NCBI GenBank assembly: GCA_964017065.1
Contig: OZ024791.1
Location: forward strand, 5,756,547-5,820,546
Direction: 5' to 3'
From: Haliclona indistincta
Lineage: Eukaryota > Porifera > Demospongiae > Haplosclerida > Chalinidae
Length of the DNA: 64,000 nt
Positions 45,515 through 57,037 of the stretch are shown here, in pieces. Under the pieces are notes generated by a model that saw nothing but the letters and a program-made list of their open reading frames with translations, was not told where the DNA came from and did no database searches. The position numbers were made by a program, and so were the translations under genes. Positions within the stretch are counted from its first letter, which is position 1; each line of letters begins with the position of its first letter.

Positions 45515-48500
45515 CTATTTGTATTTTATATCTGTCCTGGCTCGTACGAATGTGTGGACATCTTTGCGGTCAATGGCTTGAAGTGCATACAGTAAGCTAT
45601 CTACAGTCCATCTTGGTTTCTCGCCCCATTTGAGTAGCAACATTTGGGCAGGATTTGGCTTGCTTACCAGTATCGCAATGTACTCTGAGAGGTTTATTTG
45701 TCTGGCTAATGCTCTCCAATCCTTGAGAAAAGAAGAAAAGGTGAAACTTTGATAAAGAGAGAAAGACAGATTACTTACTTGTTTGTCATCCTCTCCGTTC
45801 ATTAAAAGCTCCAACTTCTCGAATATCTCATCAGGAAGGAAGGCTATCTTGGTATTCTTACCAGAGTAATGTCTTTGTAGCTTTTCCTGATCAAAGTAAA
45901 GCAACTGATTTGGTGTCTCAGTAACACCAGAGAGATTCGTCAAACTCAGGTTTCCTCTCTCTGCACGCACCACTTCTTGTACGGTGTAAGCATGGACAGT
46001 CGAAGCATGACTCTGAAGATCTGAGGCACTCAGAATCTCTAATTTGAGGAAAACCGAAGGACAGGCAACCTTATTTAGCTTTGCTTGAATATTCTGCACT
46101 TGGTCTAGAATTTGTATGCAGTTTTGAGCAGAATGGATATCTTTTATTCGACCAATCATATCAATGGAAGTATTTGAAGAGTCAATTTGAACGAGGCATT
46201 GAAATTTACCAGAATCAAGTACGATGCTGTTCTTAAACAAGGTCACTTTCTCTTTATTTGCATACCGTGCCAACTGAACTTGTAGTCGAGAAAAAAAACC
46301 AGGCGGAAGAAAATTGGTAGTATCAGCACACACAAGCCTACGACCAGTGTAACCAATGTATTGACTCTCTTGCTTCCAATTCGCTCCAGTTATCTCTTCT
46401 TTAACGAGATGAGGAAAAGCATAAAAGCCCCGCTTGTCCCTCGGGGAGTAGCACAGATCGAAATCTTGCAGTGTCTTGATGACGATAGTCTTGGAGCTAT
46501 GGTAAGCATCAGTGGATACTGATTGAAGACATGTCTGAATCTGTTCTGTTGTCAAAATGTAGCTATAGTCGGAGGAAGATGAGGAAAGAGAAGCAAAAGC
46601 TTGTCCTAGGACATCTTGACAGAGCCAGTTAGGATCAATGTAGACAGATTGGCAGAGTATGCCCTGATTTATATATACCAACTAGAAAAAGAAGAGCAAA
46701 ATAAACGTTTTTTTCCCTTCTTTCTGGACTCACCAATCCAGTGTTGTTGAGGGTTTTTAGGATAAAAGCCAGTTGCGATTCGGACACTATTCTGTTCACA
46801 TCTGCTGCAATAATGTGATGAAGCTCACTCAGGCTCATTAGCTTCTGCAAAAAAATCAACTGTTTTTGTTAGTAGAACAGGATGTAACTTACTTGTGTTC
46901 TTGTTCCAAGTTGCAACGTTTCAATTTTCTTAGCCACTTTGTCAAAAATCCGAGGATACAGATACTGATTCTGTGAATGGTATGGCAAGAGTCATTTCCT
47001 GTACACAGAGAATATTTCTCACCTCCATCAAAGCTGCACGCATTAGAGACAGCTGCTCCTTGATCTGTTTAATCTCGAATGATTGTGGTTTGAGAAGATT
47101 TGCTAGGTACAGTCGAGGGATGATGTCTAGATACTCTTGGCAGCTTTTAGCAGCTTCTTGAATGAGCTCTTCCATGTTGGCAACAAGATCAGCTCGGTCA
47201 GACTCAGAGATTTTGTCATGGTGTGTTCCCACAATTAGAATGGGAACTGGAGTGAGGGCATACGATGAGGAGATGCGTGGAGAAGTAGGCGGAGATACAA
47301 TGGTGGTAGAGCTGGGAGAGAATGACGAAGAAAAGAAGTTTTTTATGAAAGTAGGAGAAGTAGGGTTGATTGGAGAGGGTGTGCGATGATGGGAAGGGAT
47401 AGGAGAGCTAGGAGGACTCAGACGATGAGATTTTGAGGGTTTGGGAGGTCTTAGATACCCGAGAGAGCCACTTGCACTGTTGATACGAGATCGAGAGGAT
47501 GCACCTGAGTGGACTCGACTGATCTGCCTTGAGCGAGTCGGTACCAATGGTTGCATGAGAGCAATATCGGTTGACTGACTTTCTTCATAGAACGGAGCTT
47601 GACCAAGATTGTGCGAGTGAACTAGTGTGAGCCACCAGAGAAGATCATAATGCAACTCAGTAACAGGTTTGCTGAGATCAAGCATGATTACGTAAGCTGT
47701 GTTCTCAGTTGTGAGGAAAAAATTGTGTGCGATAAACTGCTCAACTTGTCCAGCAAAGTCCCACGCGTGAAACGATTCATGGTTAGACAAACGGAGTTGA
47801 GATATCTCGATGCCTCGTGTAGGTGCTCTTTTCTTCTTCTCCTTTCCTTTCTCCTCCTCTGTTTCAGAATGAAGCGAAGTAGTCGACAGATTAATAGCGC
47901 CAAGACTATCCAGCAGAGATGTCTTGCCACAATTAGAGGCTCCCAATACACACAGCTTGACATGGTCTAACGGCTGGTGGTCACCAGTAAGGTCAGATAC
48001 CCATGTTTTGTATGCCTAGAGACAAGAAGTAAAATCACATTAATTTATGTTTATCTTGTTTTCTCACCACTCGATAAGTAGCAAGATTAGTCTTGAGAGC
48101 ATGATGACCTCGTGCCGCAGCAGTGTCATCAGAGAACTCTACCACCGATATCTAAACCAACACACATTGTCACTGGAGAGATGTCATTGCATACAGTACT
48201 CACTGAAGCATTTTGATGTAGTATACGCTGGCACTTGATTGCAGGAGGGTATAGTTGCATCTTGAGCCACTCAACTGTTGCGGTTTGATTGTGTAGAGCA
48301 GCCATATGGAGCAGACTGGGTATAGGCTGTGCAAAACTCTGAGGATGAAATAAAAATTGCTAGAATGTTATGCTATAAAGCACACCTCTACATTCATTGA
48401 TGAAGGGTCAAACTTTGGTCGTACATAGTCATACAACAGAGTGAGCACATCTGTATAGCCATGACAAGCAGCATAGTGGAGAGCTGTGATACCACGCTAC

Positions 48501-49600
48501 GGGAATTAGGGAGCGAAGGCAAGAGGTAGAGATGTGAATAAACACATGCTTTACCTTATTCTTGATGTCTATTTTGCACTGATGCACCATCAGCATCTTA
48601 CAGAGGTCAATACTACCACAGCGAGCAGCATGATGGAGCGGTGTCCAGCCCATCTGAGAAAGATAATACTATAAAATATACATAGAGTAGATAGTAACAT
48701 GCTACAAACAAACCGTACATGACATGTTTAGACAAAAAATATCATGTCATTGGTTTAGCAGAGTTGACACAACTATCAAATGCAAACACATGTATGTCAC
48801 TTTTCTCCCTCTCTTCACCACTCACTCACTCACTCACTCACTCACTCACTCACTCCCACCCTCCCTCCCTCCGTCACTCTCCCTCTCTCTCTCTCTCTTG
48901 CCTTGTCCTGTATGTTGAGGTGATCTGGCTTTAGTTTAGCGATCAGTAGCTGAGCTAATCTCGACAGACCATAGAAACACACCAGATGAAGAGGAGTGTG
49001 ACCATACAACTACAGAAGAAACAGTTAGTACAAGTACAGAAAAAGGATAATGACCTTTTCTTGAATAGTGAGGTCACAGTTTGGGCTGTTAGTTAGAAAA
49101 ATAATAACCTCCATCTGTTCCAGTAGCAAGGAGTAATGAAGAAGCGACATACCATTCTGTAGGGCAAGAACCATACACATGAGCGCTGTGTGACTTGTCA
49201 TAAAATGGTATCACGAAAGTGTATTGTAAAATTAATGCCGTGTTATTTATTTTGTGAAAGCGCCGTTATTACCCTACAAATAATTCGCTTAATGTATAAT
49301 GGAATCACTAACAATGCATTGAGAGAGAGAGAGGGATATATAACAACTAGTACTGCTTGATGCTGGATCTAGCTCTCACCTCTTCAGTATAATTGATAGC
49401 ATCTGGGTACTTTCTAAGCAGAGTAATCAGCCTGTTTAGATCTCCTCGCTGAACAGAACTGAATAAACTGTCCTGTGTTGGGGAAAGAACAATGTGTCAT
49501 GCAAACAACGTACAGTACTCTATGCTAGCTGTTTCACCAAGTAGACGCCACTATCTCTAACAACTATTTGTTTAAGTTAAAAGCTTACCACGAGAGGCAT
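45515..49600 (-). CDS. Ankyrin-Roc-COR-death domain protein (DAPK-like without kinase)
   Basis: The first exon encodes only MPLV (ATG at 49600). Seven small exons encode ankyrin repeats (MSLLHYSLLLEQMEVIIFL, GHTPLHLVCFYGLSRLAQLL, MGWTPLHHAARCGSIDLCKM, GITALHYAACHGYTDVLTLL). A large exon (about 47031-48016) carries a Roc GTPase: P-loop GASNCGKTSL, DFAGQ as G3 and GTHHDK as G4, with a 120-residue Ser/Pro insertion between G3 and G4. COR-like exons follow down to about 45780, and the last exon gives a death domain (RDWRALARQINLSEYIAILV, WTVDSLLYALQAI), ending at 45515. DAPK1 has kinase-ankyrin-Roc-COR-death. Here the ankyrins follow directly after the start codon exon, so a kinase is absent. A GTP-regulated death or stress scaffold is inferred. 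Confidence 0.88.
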
Positions 49601-49839
49601 AGTTTTCTAGCTGACTCGTCTTGCTGGGCTCAGATTTGGATTTAGACTCGCTGTGCGAGTGGTGGTGGTAGGGTTTTCTGACTAAAATGCCCCGCCTCCC
49701 AAACCCAGATTAAGTTTTAATTTCGGGGCTTACTCAAGGATGTCGTCTCGTGGTCGGTGCTTTGAAATGCCGCTCTTCACATTTCCAGCACACAGTGACG
49801 GCTCCAGGCTGAGTGATACGAGACCACAAAGAGACAGCC
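49601..49839. promoter_or_regulatory. 239-bp head-to-head promoter region (Roc protein/TIA-1)
   Basis: The interval between the two divergent ATGs is GC-richer than the surroundings and contains CTCGCTGTGCGAG near 49648. No TATA box or RNA gene is seen. Assignment is by geometry. Confidence 0.45.
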
Positions 49840-52800
49840 ATGGCGTTCGAGGAGAGCAGAACGTCTGGTGATGGTTGCAATGATCACGGATCAACAATGT
49901 GAGCATTATAATATTTTTGCAGTGTAAAAATGATCAGCTGCAAGCTGTATACGATAAACGTGTTGTTGATTTAGTTACGTGGGTAATCTTGATGCAAGAG
50001 TAAATGAAGAGACGGTGGCTCTAATATTTGGACAGATCGGCTCAATCAAAAGAACCAAGTTTGTGTCAGAAGTAATTTACGCCACTCACTCTCAAGTTGA
50101 GACATTAATTTTGTTTTGTCTTCACAGCATGGGATTGATTCGTATGCATTCATAGAGTACACTGATCACAGTCCAGCAGATTACGCTGTAATGGTGATGA
50201 ACAATCGAATACTATTTGATAAGGTATAAACCACCTGTCTGTGGTAACCTGTCTAATTTGCTGATACATGTACATGCAACAACAGAGGCTAATGGAGTAT
50301 ACTCCCAATATTCATATTGGAGTAGTATAGAGATGTGTGCATGCTTTGTTTATGCTTTTATCTTCATTTACAGCCGATGAAGGTCAACTGGGCTGTTGAT
50401 TCTGTGAGTATAAAGAAAGATACTCGAAGTTAGTCTTTGGCACCTCTCTAGATTGCAATTACCATTTCTCTACTTGCTTTAGGTGACTATCATATATTTG
50501 TTGGTGATCTGGAGTTTAGTGTTGATCTTGCTAGTTTGAGAGGAGCTTTTGATGGTTACGGCGAAATAACGTAAGAAATTGTTTTCACATCAATTGCACG
50601 TGTTTGTGTGTGTCACAGAGATGTTAGAATTGTGAGAGACGGTGAATCAGGAAGATCCAAAGGCTATGGATTTATCTCCTTCAAACATGAAACGGTAATT
50701 TTTTATTTATAATTTTGTGAACAAAGCAAGCACTTGCTCTTTGAGTACTGATGCATACTACAATTGTACATTTCTTTTTGTGGGCAGTTCAATGGGTAGA
50801 ACAGTCACTGTATTAGGAACTCACTTTGTCCTTTTTTGTTCATAATTTTTTTTGTTTGCACTTTGGGAGATTTGAAAAAAAATTGCACAATCATAGTTAT
50901 AAGTTTGGTGACGACAAGATTTTGGCGTATAATATGTTGTGCGGTCAGCTGCTGCTACTGCCTCATGCGTAGATATTTCTTGCTTGTAGGAATAATTATG
51001 TATCCACTTATAGACAGGAGTGGTGTACGTGCTCAAAAGTGATTTGTAACATTCAAAAGACATTACCAGTAACCATGGGCACACATGTTCATGGAATTAT
51101 TTTGTACTCTCACTCTCCAGGGAGTGTACATTGTGTACATGTACATCACATCACTCATAATACATGTTTTGTTCCTCCTCCGCATAATATAATTACAGTA
51201 AATCTGATAGTACTGACAGATGAGCCATATTGGTATAATGCCTTCAACCATATAATTGCATTACACCACTGATCGCCCAATGCGTACACACATTATGGCT
51301 AATTTTGTGCTTTGCTGAAGGCATACAATTTAATTTGCACTATGCGCATGTATGCCTGTTAAAATTAATTAGTAGCACAATGGGATAAAGTGACTTCCTG
51401 AGGATGTACTTGTAGTCATAATTATACAAATATTTTACCAACAAGGTAGAATTTATGTCTAACGTTTCATTTTAGGATGCAAAGGAAGCAATCAAGGCAA
51501 TGAATGGTGTGTCTTCATGCTGTTTGTGTGAGAATGTGTATGTGAGAGAGTGTGTGTGAGAGAGAGAGTGTGTGTGTGTGTGTTTGTGAGAGTGTGTGTG
51601 TGAGAGTGTGTGTGTGTGAGTGTGTGTGTGTGTGTTTGTGAAAGTGTGTGTGTGTTTGTGAGAGTGTGTGTGTGTGAGAGAGTGTGTGCGTGTGTGTTAG
51701 TCGTGCTATTACACAGGTAGAGTAATTAATGGGCGCTCCATTAGAACCAACTGGGCTACTAAACGAGGCACTATCCTGACAACCAATGGTCAGTGACTAA
51801 CTCGATAATGATCTTCACCTTTTTTGGTCTTCTCCTCTCTCTCATCTTGTTATCTCACTTCTAGGTTCCAAAAAGTTCAGTTGTGAGGAAGTGGCATCCC
51901 AGTCCAGCTGTTATAATTGCACTGTGTATGTTGGTGGTCTCCCTCCTGGAATGACTGGTAAGATGACAGGAAGGGAGGAGGGTGGGGTGGAATGGAGCGG
52001 ACAAATTGAGACGTGTGACGAGGAAGTGAAGCAAAATGCCCGCTAGATTAAGCAGGATATAGCAGTAATAATTATTTTATTGACCTACAGAGCTCAATTT
52101 ATGGCCCCACTTCTCACAATGTGGTCAGATAGTGGATATCAAAGTATTCTCTGAACGGCGCTATGCATTTATCAGGTGTAGAACTTTATGATTAACTTAT
52201 TTTAAAATATCTTCATTTGTACGTATGACGTATTGATATCCTAATTGCAATTACACTGCAGTGGTTTGTTGTATAACTCAAAGACAAGCCCACCTCTATA
52301 GTAGACACTAGTCATGGTTAAGTGAATTGTGATGTACAGAGCATAACCACTGATTAATGGTGTGTCTCTATAAAGACCAAAGTTTAATGGTGTCATTGTA
52401 CTGATATACTGCTAATGTTGCAAGTCGTACACTGTTTTTTCTGCGTAAGATAAACAGAGAGTGTTTACGTAATAATTGTCATGGTGTAGATTTGAAGATG
52501 CACATGTGTCTTCCTCCAAGCACATCGCATCACAGCTGCAGTTAGACCATGAAAAGTGAAATTTAAAAGTGATTTTTTTATTAACAATGAATGATCTTAT
52601 TATACTATATGAATGGTGGGACTACCTTCACTACCAGTAATAGAACATAATTATAAGAACTTTGTTTGACAAACAACGTGTTGCTTGTGTACAAATAATT
52701 TGCCCCTAATATTCAAGCTGACCTTAGTCATGAGTTGACAACTTTTGGTGTGGATTGCCTCAGAGCATGACCCTTGTTGCTGTCTCGTGACCTTTCCTCT

Positions 52801-53484
52801 GTATTGTCTTCTCTGCAGGTACTCTACTCACGAGCTTGCTGCAATTGCTATTTGTGAAATGAACGGAAAGTGTGTAGCTGGAAGCATAATCAAGGTAACG
52901 ACAGCAATATAACCTAAGAGTATAGTCACATACGATCTTGCATTACCCCTGATTTGAGCACATTGTGAGCAACAGGGCTCACGGCAGGCGCGTGTCCACG
53001 ATAGGGCTCCGGGTGCTCTAGCACCCCCCTCAGCATTGAAGTTTTAAATTATTCATTGCATTAAAGTACACTGTGGCTATAAATTTATCACAACTGTTAT
53101 TGCAACAAACTTATCAGCTGCCAATATTCCATTCTAAGGTGGTTTAGGCCGTTTTCCATTAGTTCTAGCGAAGAACAAATCCAGTGCGCCATGATAGTAA
53201 TGACGAAAATGACGCAAATTAATGAATATCATGAATATTAATTAGATTTTTTGGGCGCGCTTCGCGCGCGCACCTATCTTTCCTCCTTTCTAGACACGCG
53301 CCTGCACGCGGTGTTCCCACATTAGTGCTTAGTTTTCTGTTGTTATAACTTATTGTGTAAGTGTCTAGCTCATTATCACTTTCTATGGCACCTGTCGTTA
53401 ATGGATTTCCTTCTTTCTCTCTCTTCATCTCAGTGTTCATGGGGAAAGGAAACAAAAGCTGAGGTTTGTATGTGCAAACAATGA
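49840..53484 (+). CDS. TIA1: TIA-1/TIAR-like RNA-binding protein with three RRMs
   Basis: TIA-1 binds U-rich RNA, promotes U1-dependent splicing and seeds stress granules. Twelve short exons from ATG 49840 join in frame to about 294 residues. RRM1 has IYVGNLDARVNEETVALIFG and YAFIEYTD. The linker VNWAVDSVSIKKDT matches the family's KKDT. RRM2 has HIFVGDLEFSVDLASLRGAF and SKGYGFISF, then IRTNWATKR. RRM3 has CTVYVGGLPPGMTELNLWPH and RRYAFIRYST, then CSWGKET. The last exon starts at 53434 and, unspliced, ends at TGA 53482-53484 after KAEVCMCKQ. A GT at 53464 could instead splice to a very short exon near 53637-53657. Human TIA1 is about 386 residues because of a Gln-rich C-terminus not seen here. 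Confidence 0.9.
51525..51700. repeat. (GT)n/(GA)n microsatellite in a TIA-1 intron
   Basis: Alternating GTGTGT and GAGAGA tracts with GTGTTTGTGAGA units. It lies between the exon ending AAAGCAATGAATG and the exon starting GTAGAGTAATTAATG. Confidence 0.95.
52984..53305. mobile_element. 322-bp MITE with GCAGGCGCGTGTC ends and 3-bp ACG target duplication
   Basis: The 13-bp terminal repeats at 52984-52996 and 53293-53305 are perfect. ACG flanks both sides (52981-52983 and 53306-53308). Near the left end is GGGCTCCGGGTGCTCTAGCA; near the right end is GGCGCGCTTCGCGCGCGC. The unusually GC-rich ends stand out from the AT-rich intron of TIA-1. There is no coding sequence. Confidence 0.78.
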
Positions 53485-53659
53485 CTCGGATTCCAAATAA
53501 TAGCTACAGCGCGTTGTGTTTGTGTGTCTATGCTGTTTGTATATATTATGTGTGTGTGGGGATATGTTTCTCTTGAGTGTAAGGTGTCTATATCGCTGTG
53601 GGTTGTGTGAGAGCTGAAGGTGTTGTTATCGGTACAGTTGACCGATGGTTGTGACTAGG

Positions 53660-56600
53660 CTGGTCTATTTTGAAGATGAATCTTCTATTTTAGATTCTAG
53701 TGTTCCTGGGAAGTACTTAGCAAGGATAGTATACAGACAAAAGCAGAGTTAATGACTTCCTACGTTACTGTTAATAACAGTAATTCGTGTATAATTTAAC
53801 CGCATAATATTATGACCGATATTATATTCTAGAACCAGTAGTATAGTAGATTTCACTTCTGTTTGAAAACTGTGTGTACGTTCAGCATGTCCATTGTCAA
53901 CCACACTTTACGCATAATACTGAGTTCATCGAACGGAATTGAAATCTACTGTATAATTATGCTGAGTGAACAAACACAGAAACTAGACCATGATATAATG
54001 TGTTGTATGGATCATTTGTGGTTTAGATAGAACCATCTGTTTACGTGCTGTTGTGATTTTGAACTCATGGTTGGTTTTTAATAGCTTTCAGATTTCCACC
54101 TGAGTAAATACTAAATCTACTGTTCTCTGTTAAACATAATTGCACGTTTCCTCATGCAGACGCTTGATGCAGAAGCTACAATAAACACTATAATACATGC
54201 TGGGATTTCAATTTCTGCTTGTGTTGTGTTCTGCTGCAAAAGAGTGAAAAGTGTATGATATAGTCAGCCTAGAGGGAGGAAAACCATTCATTGACGAATG
54301 TATGGTACTGTACTATATACTATACTATGCTGCCTAGCTTGCACACATAAGTGTAGAGAGTGATATATGGGTCTTAAAACCTGATACCCCTAAAGACTGT
54401 TATATGAGTAGTGTATCATTGAATAGAAAGGTTAGTAGGAAGATTTGAAGAGCATCTGTGCGTGTGAGAGAGTTTTGACTGTACTTATGTAATGGTTCTA
54501 AAGTGATTGATAAGAGTTTATTAAACACAGTCTGTTCAAGTCAAAACTTTAGCATTCCACAATATACTTGTTAAAGTTCTTCTATGCTACAGTGCAGGAG
54601 TTGTTTTTTGGTGGTTACCCTGTCCAGATGGTAACTGTACAAACTGACACTTTCATCCTGTTCTTTCCTGTTTCCCTTTTTCTTCCAATTTTCCTCTCAA
54701 CGTTCCCCCTTTTGCTCCCTCTGACACCTTGTGCAATCTCCTCAGTGCTCAAAATGAAATCTCTTTCAGTGAAGATCATGTGATACACAATTTCACATTG
54801 CACCATTTAGTAGCTATTTTACTCGTTATGGGTACTCTGTTTACCAAGTACTCATACCTAATTGCCTTGATGACGAATAATCTTAATTTCATTAAACGAC
54901 ACCACATCAAGACGTTGCTGTACGGTTGACTGTCGACTGCTTTCAATATGACAGATTAACAAGTGGTTGGGGTCGAGTACTCCTAGTCGTAAACTGGATA
55001 TCCTTGACGCACTCACAGACTTAGTAACTAACATTTTAGCAGACACATGAGTGACTAGACAAGGCATTAAACATATTTTCATCATCATTATGCATACCAG
55101 GTCGACAAAACAGTATTTGCACACACACGATGCACTGGTAGTCTGACTAGAGATTGGGCTGGTTGGTCTATTATTGTGCTTGCTCTCTTTCATTGCTGCT
55201 GAAGTTACCCATCTGGGCTAACATGCAGGAAGTTCACATTTTGTAAGACCTATCTTTGTGATTAGCAACAGTACAATTGTATTCATGAGTGGGGAGATTT
55301 GTATAACAGCTGTTTGATACAGTCCTGTAATTGGCTGTTGATTACTGGTGTCAAATTACAGTGTGCATGACCAGTTGCGTCATATAACATCATTGTGTGT
55401 TGCTGTGACTATAAAGCATGAATACTGTCTGCAATGAAGTGTTCTCTTACAGTACTTAACAATCATGACACATAATAGCAACAGCTGAATGACAATGGCT
55501 GTTTTGTGTTATTGAGTGCTTAGCTATAATTTCATAAAGTGAAAGATAAATTGTTTGTTTGTTTGTAAATCTTATTGCGTGAGAAATATAGCACGAGAGC
55601 TACGAGCTCACTGCCTTTTAGGTTGTTTTTGTACACAATGTCAGCGTCTGACCAACTTGCAGTTGTGTCCATCCTCTGGGTAAAGATTCCAGCTGTATAA
55701 GTATTCTGCTCTACTCATGCATGCTAAGATGTCATCACTTTTGGTAAAGGTTATATGGCTCCTATGCACATGTAATTGTTACTGAAAATCGCATCATTAA
55801 GTTACTGTTTTATTCTGTGGCTTTTTTGACGCGATGTGGTTGTGATTATTTGCTTCGGTGATCTTGAAACGCATTTACACATCGCTTCAAGGAAGCTCTC
55901 CCAATCCTACTCAACCAGAACCCATGTTATTATTTCTGAAACTTAACAGTGAGGTCATGTTTGCAGGCATTAGGCAAGCTGCACTTTTAGTGCCTGTTTG
56001 ATGGAGAGAGAATTTTGTAGTGGAAATTTTTACATGGTCAATGCAGTTTAGTTGTTTGTTAGATCATGCCTTTATTCTTGGTAAAATCAATGTGATCACA
56101 AAATTGGTATGTTACATAGTATTTACAACTACATGAGTGGGTGAGCACACTACACCAACCTCCTCGCATGGACTTACATTCCTGAACAGCATGCTACACT
56201 ACTCTGATTAGGAGTAGTTTCCAAGAACCATTTGACTATTTTCCTTGTATTTTTTTACAGAAACACTCAAGAACTCATGGAAATTGAACTGTTATAATAA
56301 TTATTATAATGTGATTTTGTATTGTTCATCTCATTATTTCACAGACTCATTGTCGACACCGTATTTTTATTACCTTGCATGTCTTATTTGCACACGCATA
56401 ATAGCTAGCTCTGCGGCGTATGATTATCTTCAAAGCTGGCTGGCTTGCTTTCCAGCTAGCTCCATGTGCAGCATTGCCCAATACATGTAAGTGTTTACCA
56501 GATTAATTAATTAACCGCGTCTCCGGTGCCACGCCCACACAGATCTGGTAACCACATCTATATCGAGCAGGCTGTACACACAGGCCTAGTTTACCTTGCT

Positions 56601-57037
56601 GTTCTGAGTACACAGACGCTGTCGCCGGTCGCAGCTAGATATAGGCTACACTGTCGTAGTGTTGGAGCAGTTTTGTCACTACACAGCCAAGCTGGGAATT
56701 TGCTACTTTGACCAAGGAGTTTGTCTCTGAGATTGGTTGTTTGTTTCTCCCTCTCTTCTTGTGTGGTGAGGTTACTGGTGCTTCAGTGAACTAGCTACTG
56801 CAGGTAAGAGTGTGCAAACGACGCCCACACTTCACACCTTCTCTCCCTCCTCCTCCTCCTCCCTCCCTCATGCAGCCTGCATACTCTGCCCGTCCGGTTT
56901 TGTCAACTTCCAAACAGTCGCCAGGTTTTGTCAACTTCAGCTACCCTCTCGCTGAACATAAATAAACTGTCACTCGTCGGCAGCACTCGTATTTACTCGA
57001 CCTCTACCTCTCTGTGCGTTTTACCACAAACGACAAG
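53660..57037. other. 3.4-kb intergenic region, no gene recognised
   Basis: AT-rich DNA between TIA-1 and the YAP gene. Small open frames (such as 54568-54783 and 56245-56490) have no family features or splice partners. A repeated GGTTTTGTCAACTTC (about 56896 and 56924) lies in the presumed YAP promoter or 5' UTR, and a CTCC tract lies near 56843. No tRNA or other RNA gene was found by eye. Confidence 0.55.
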
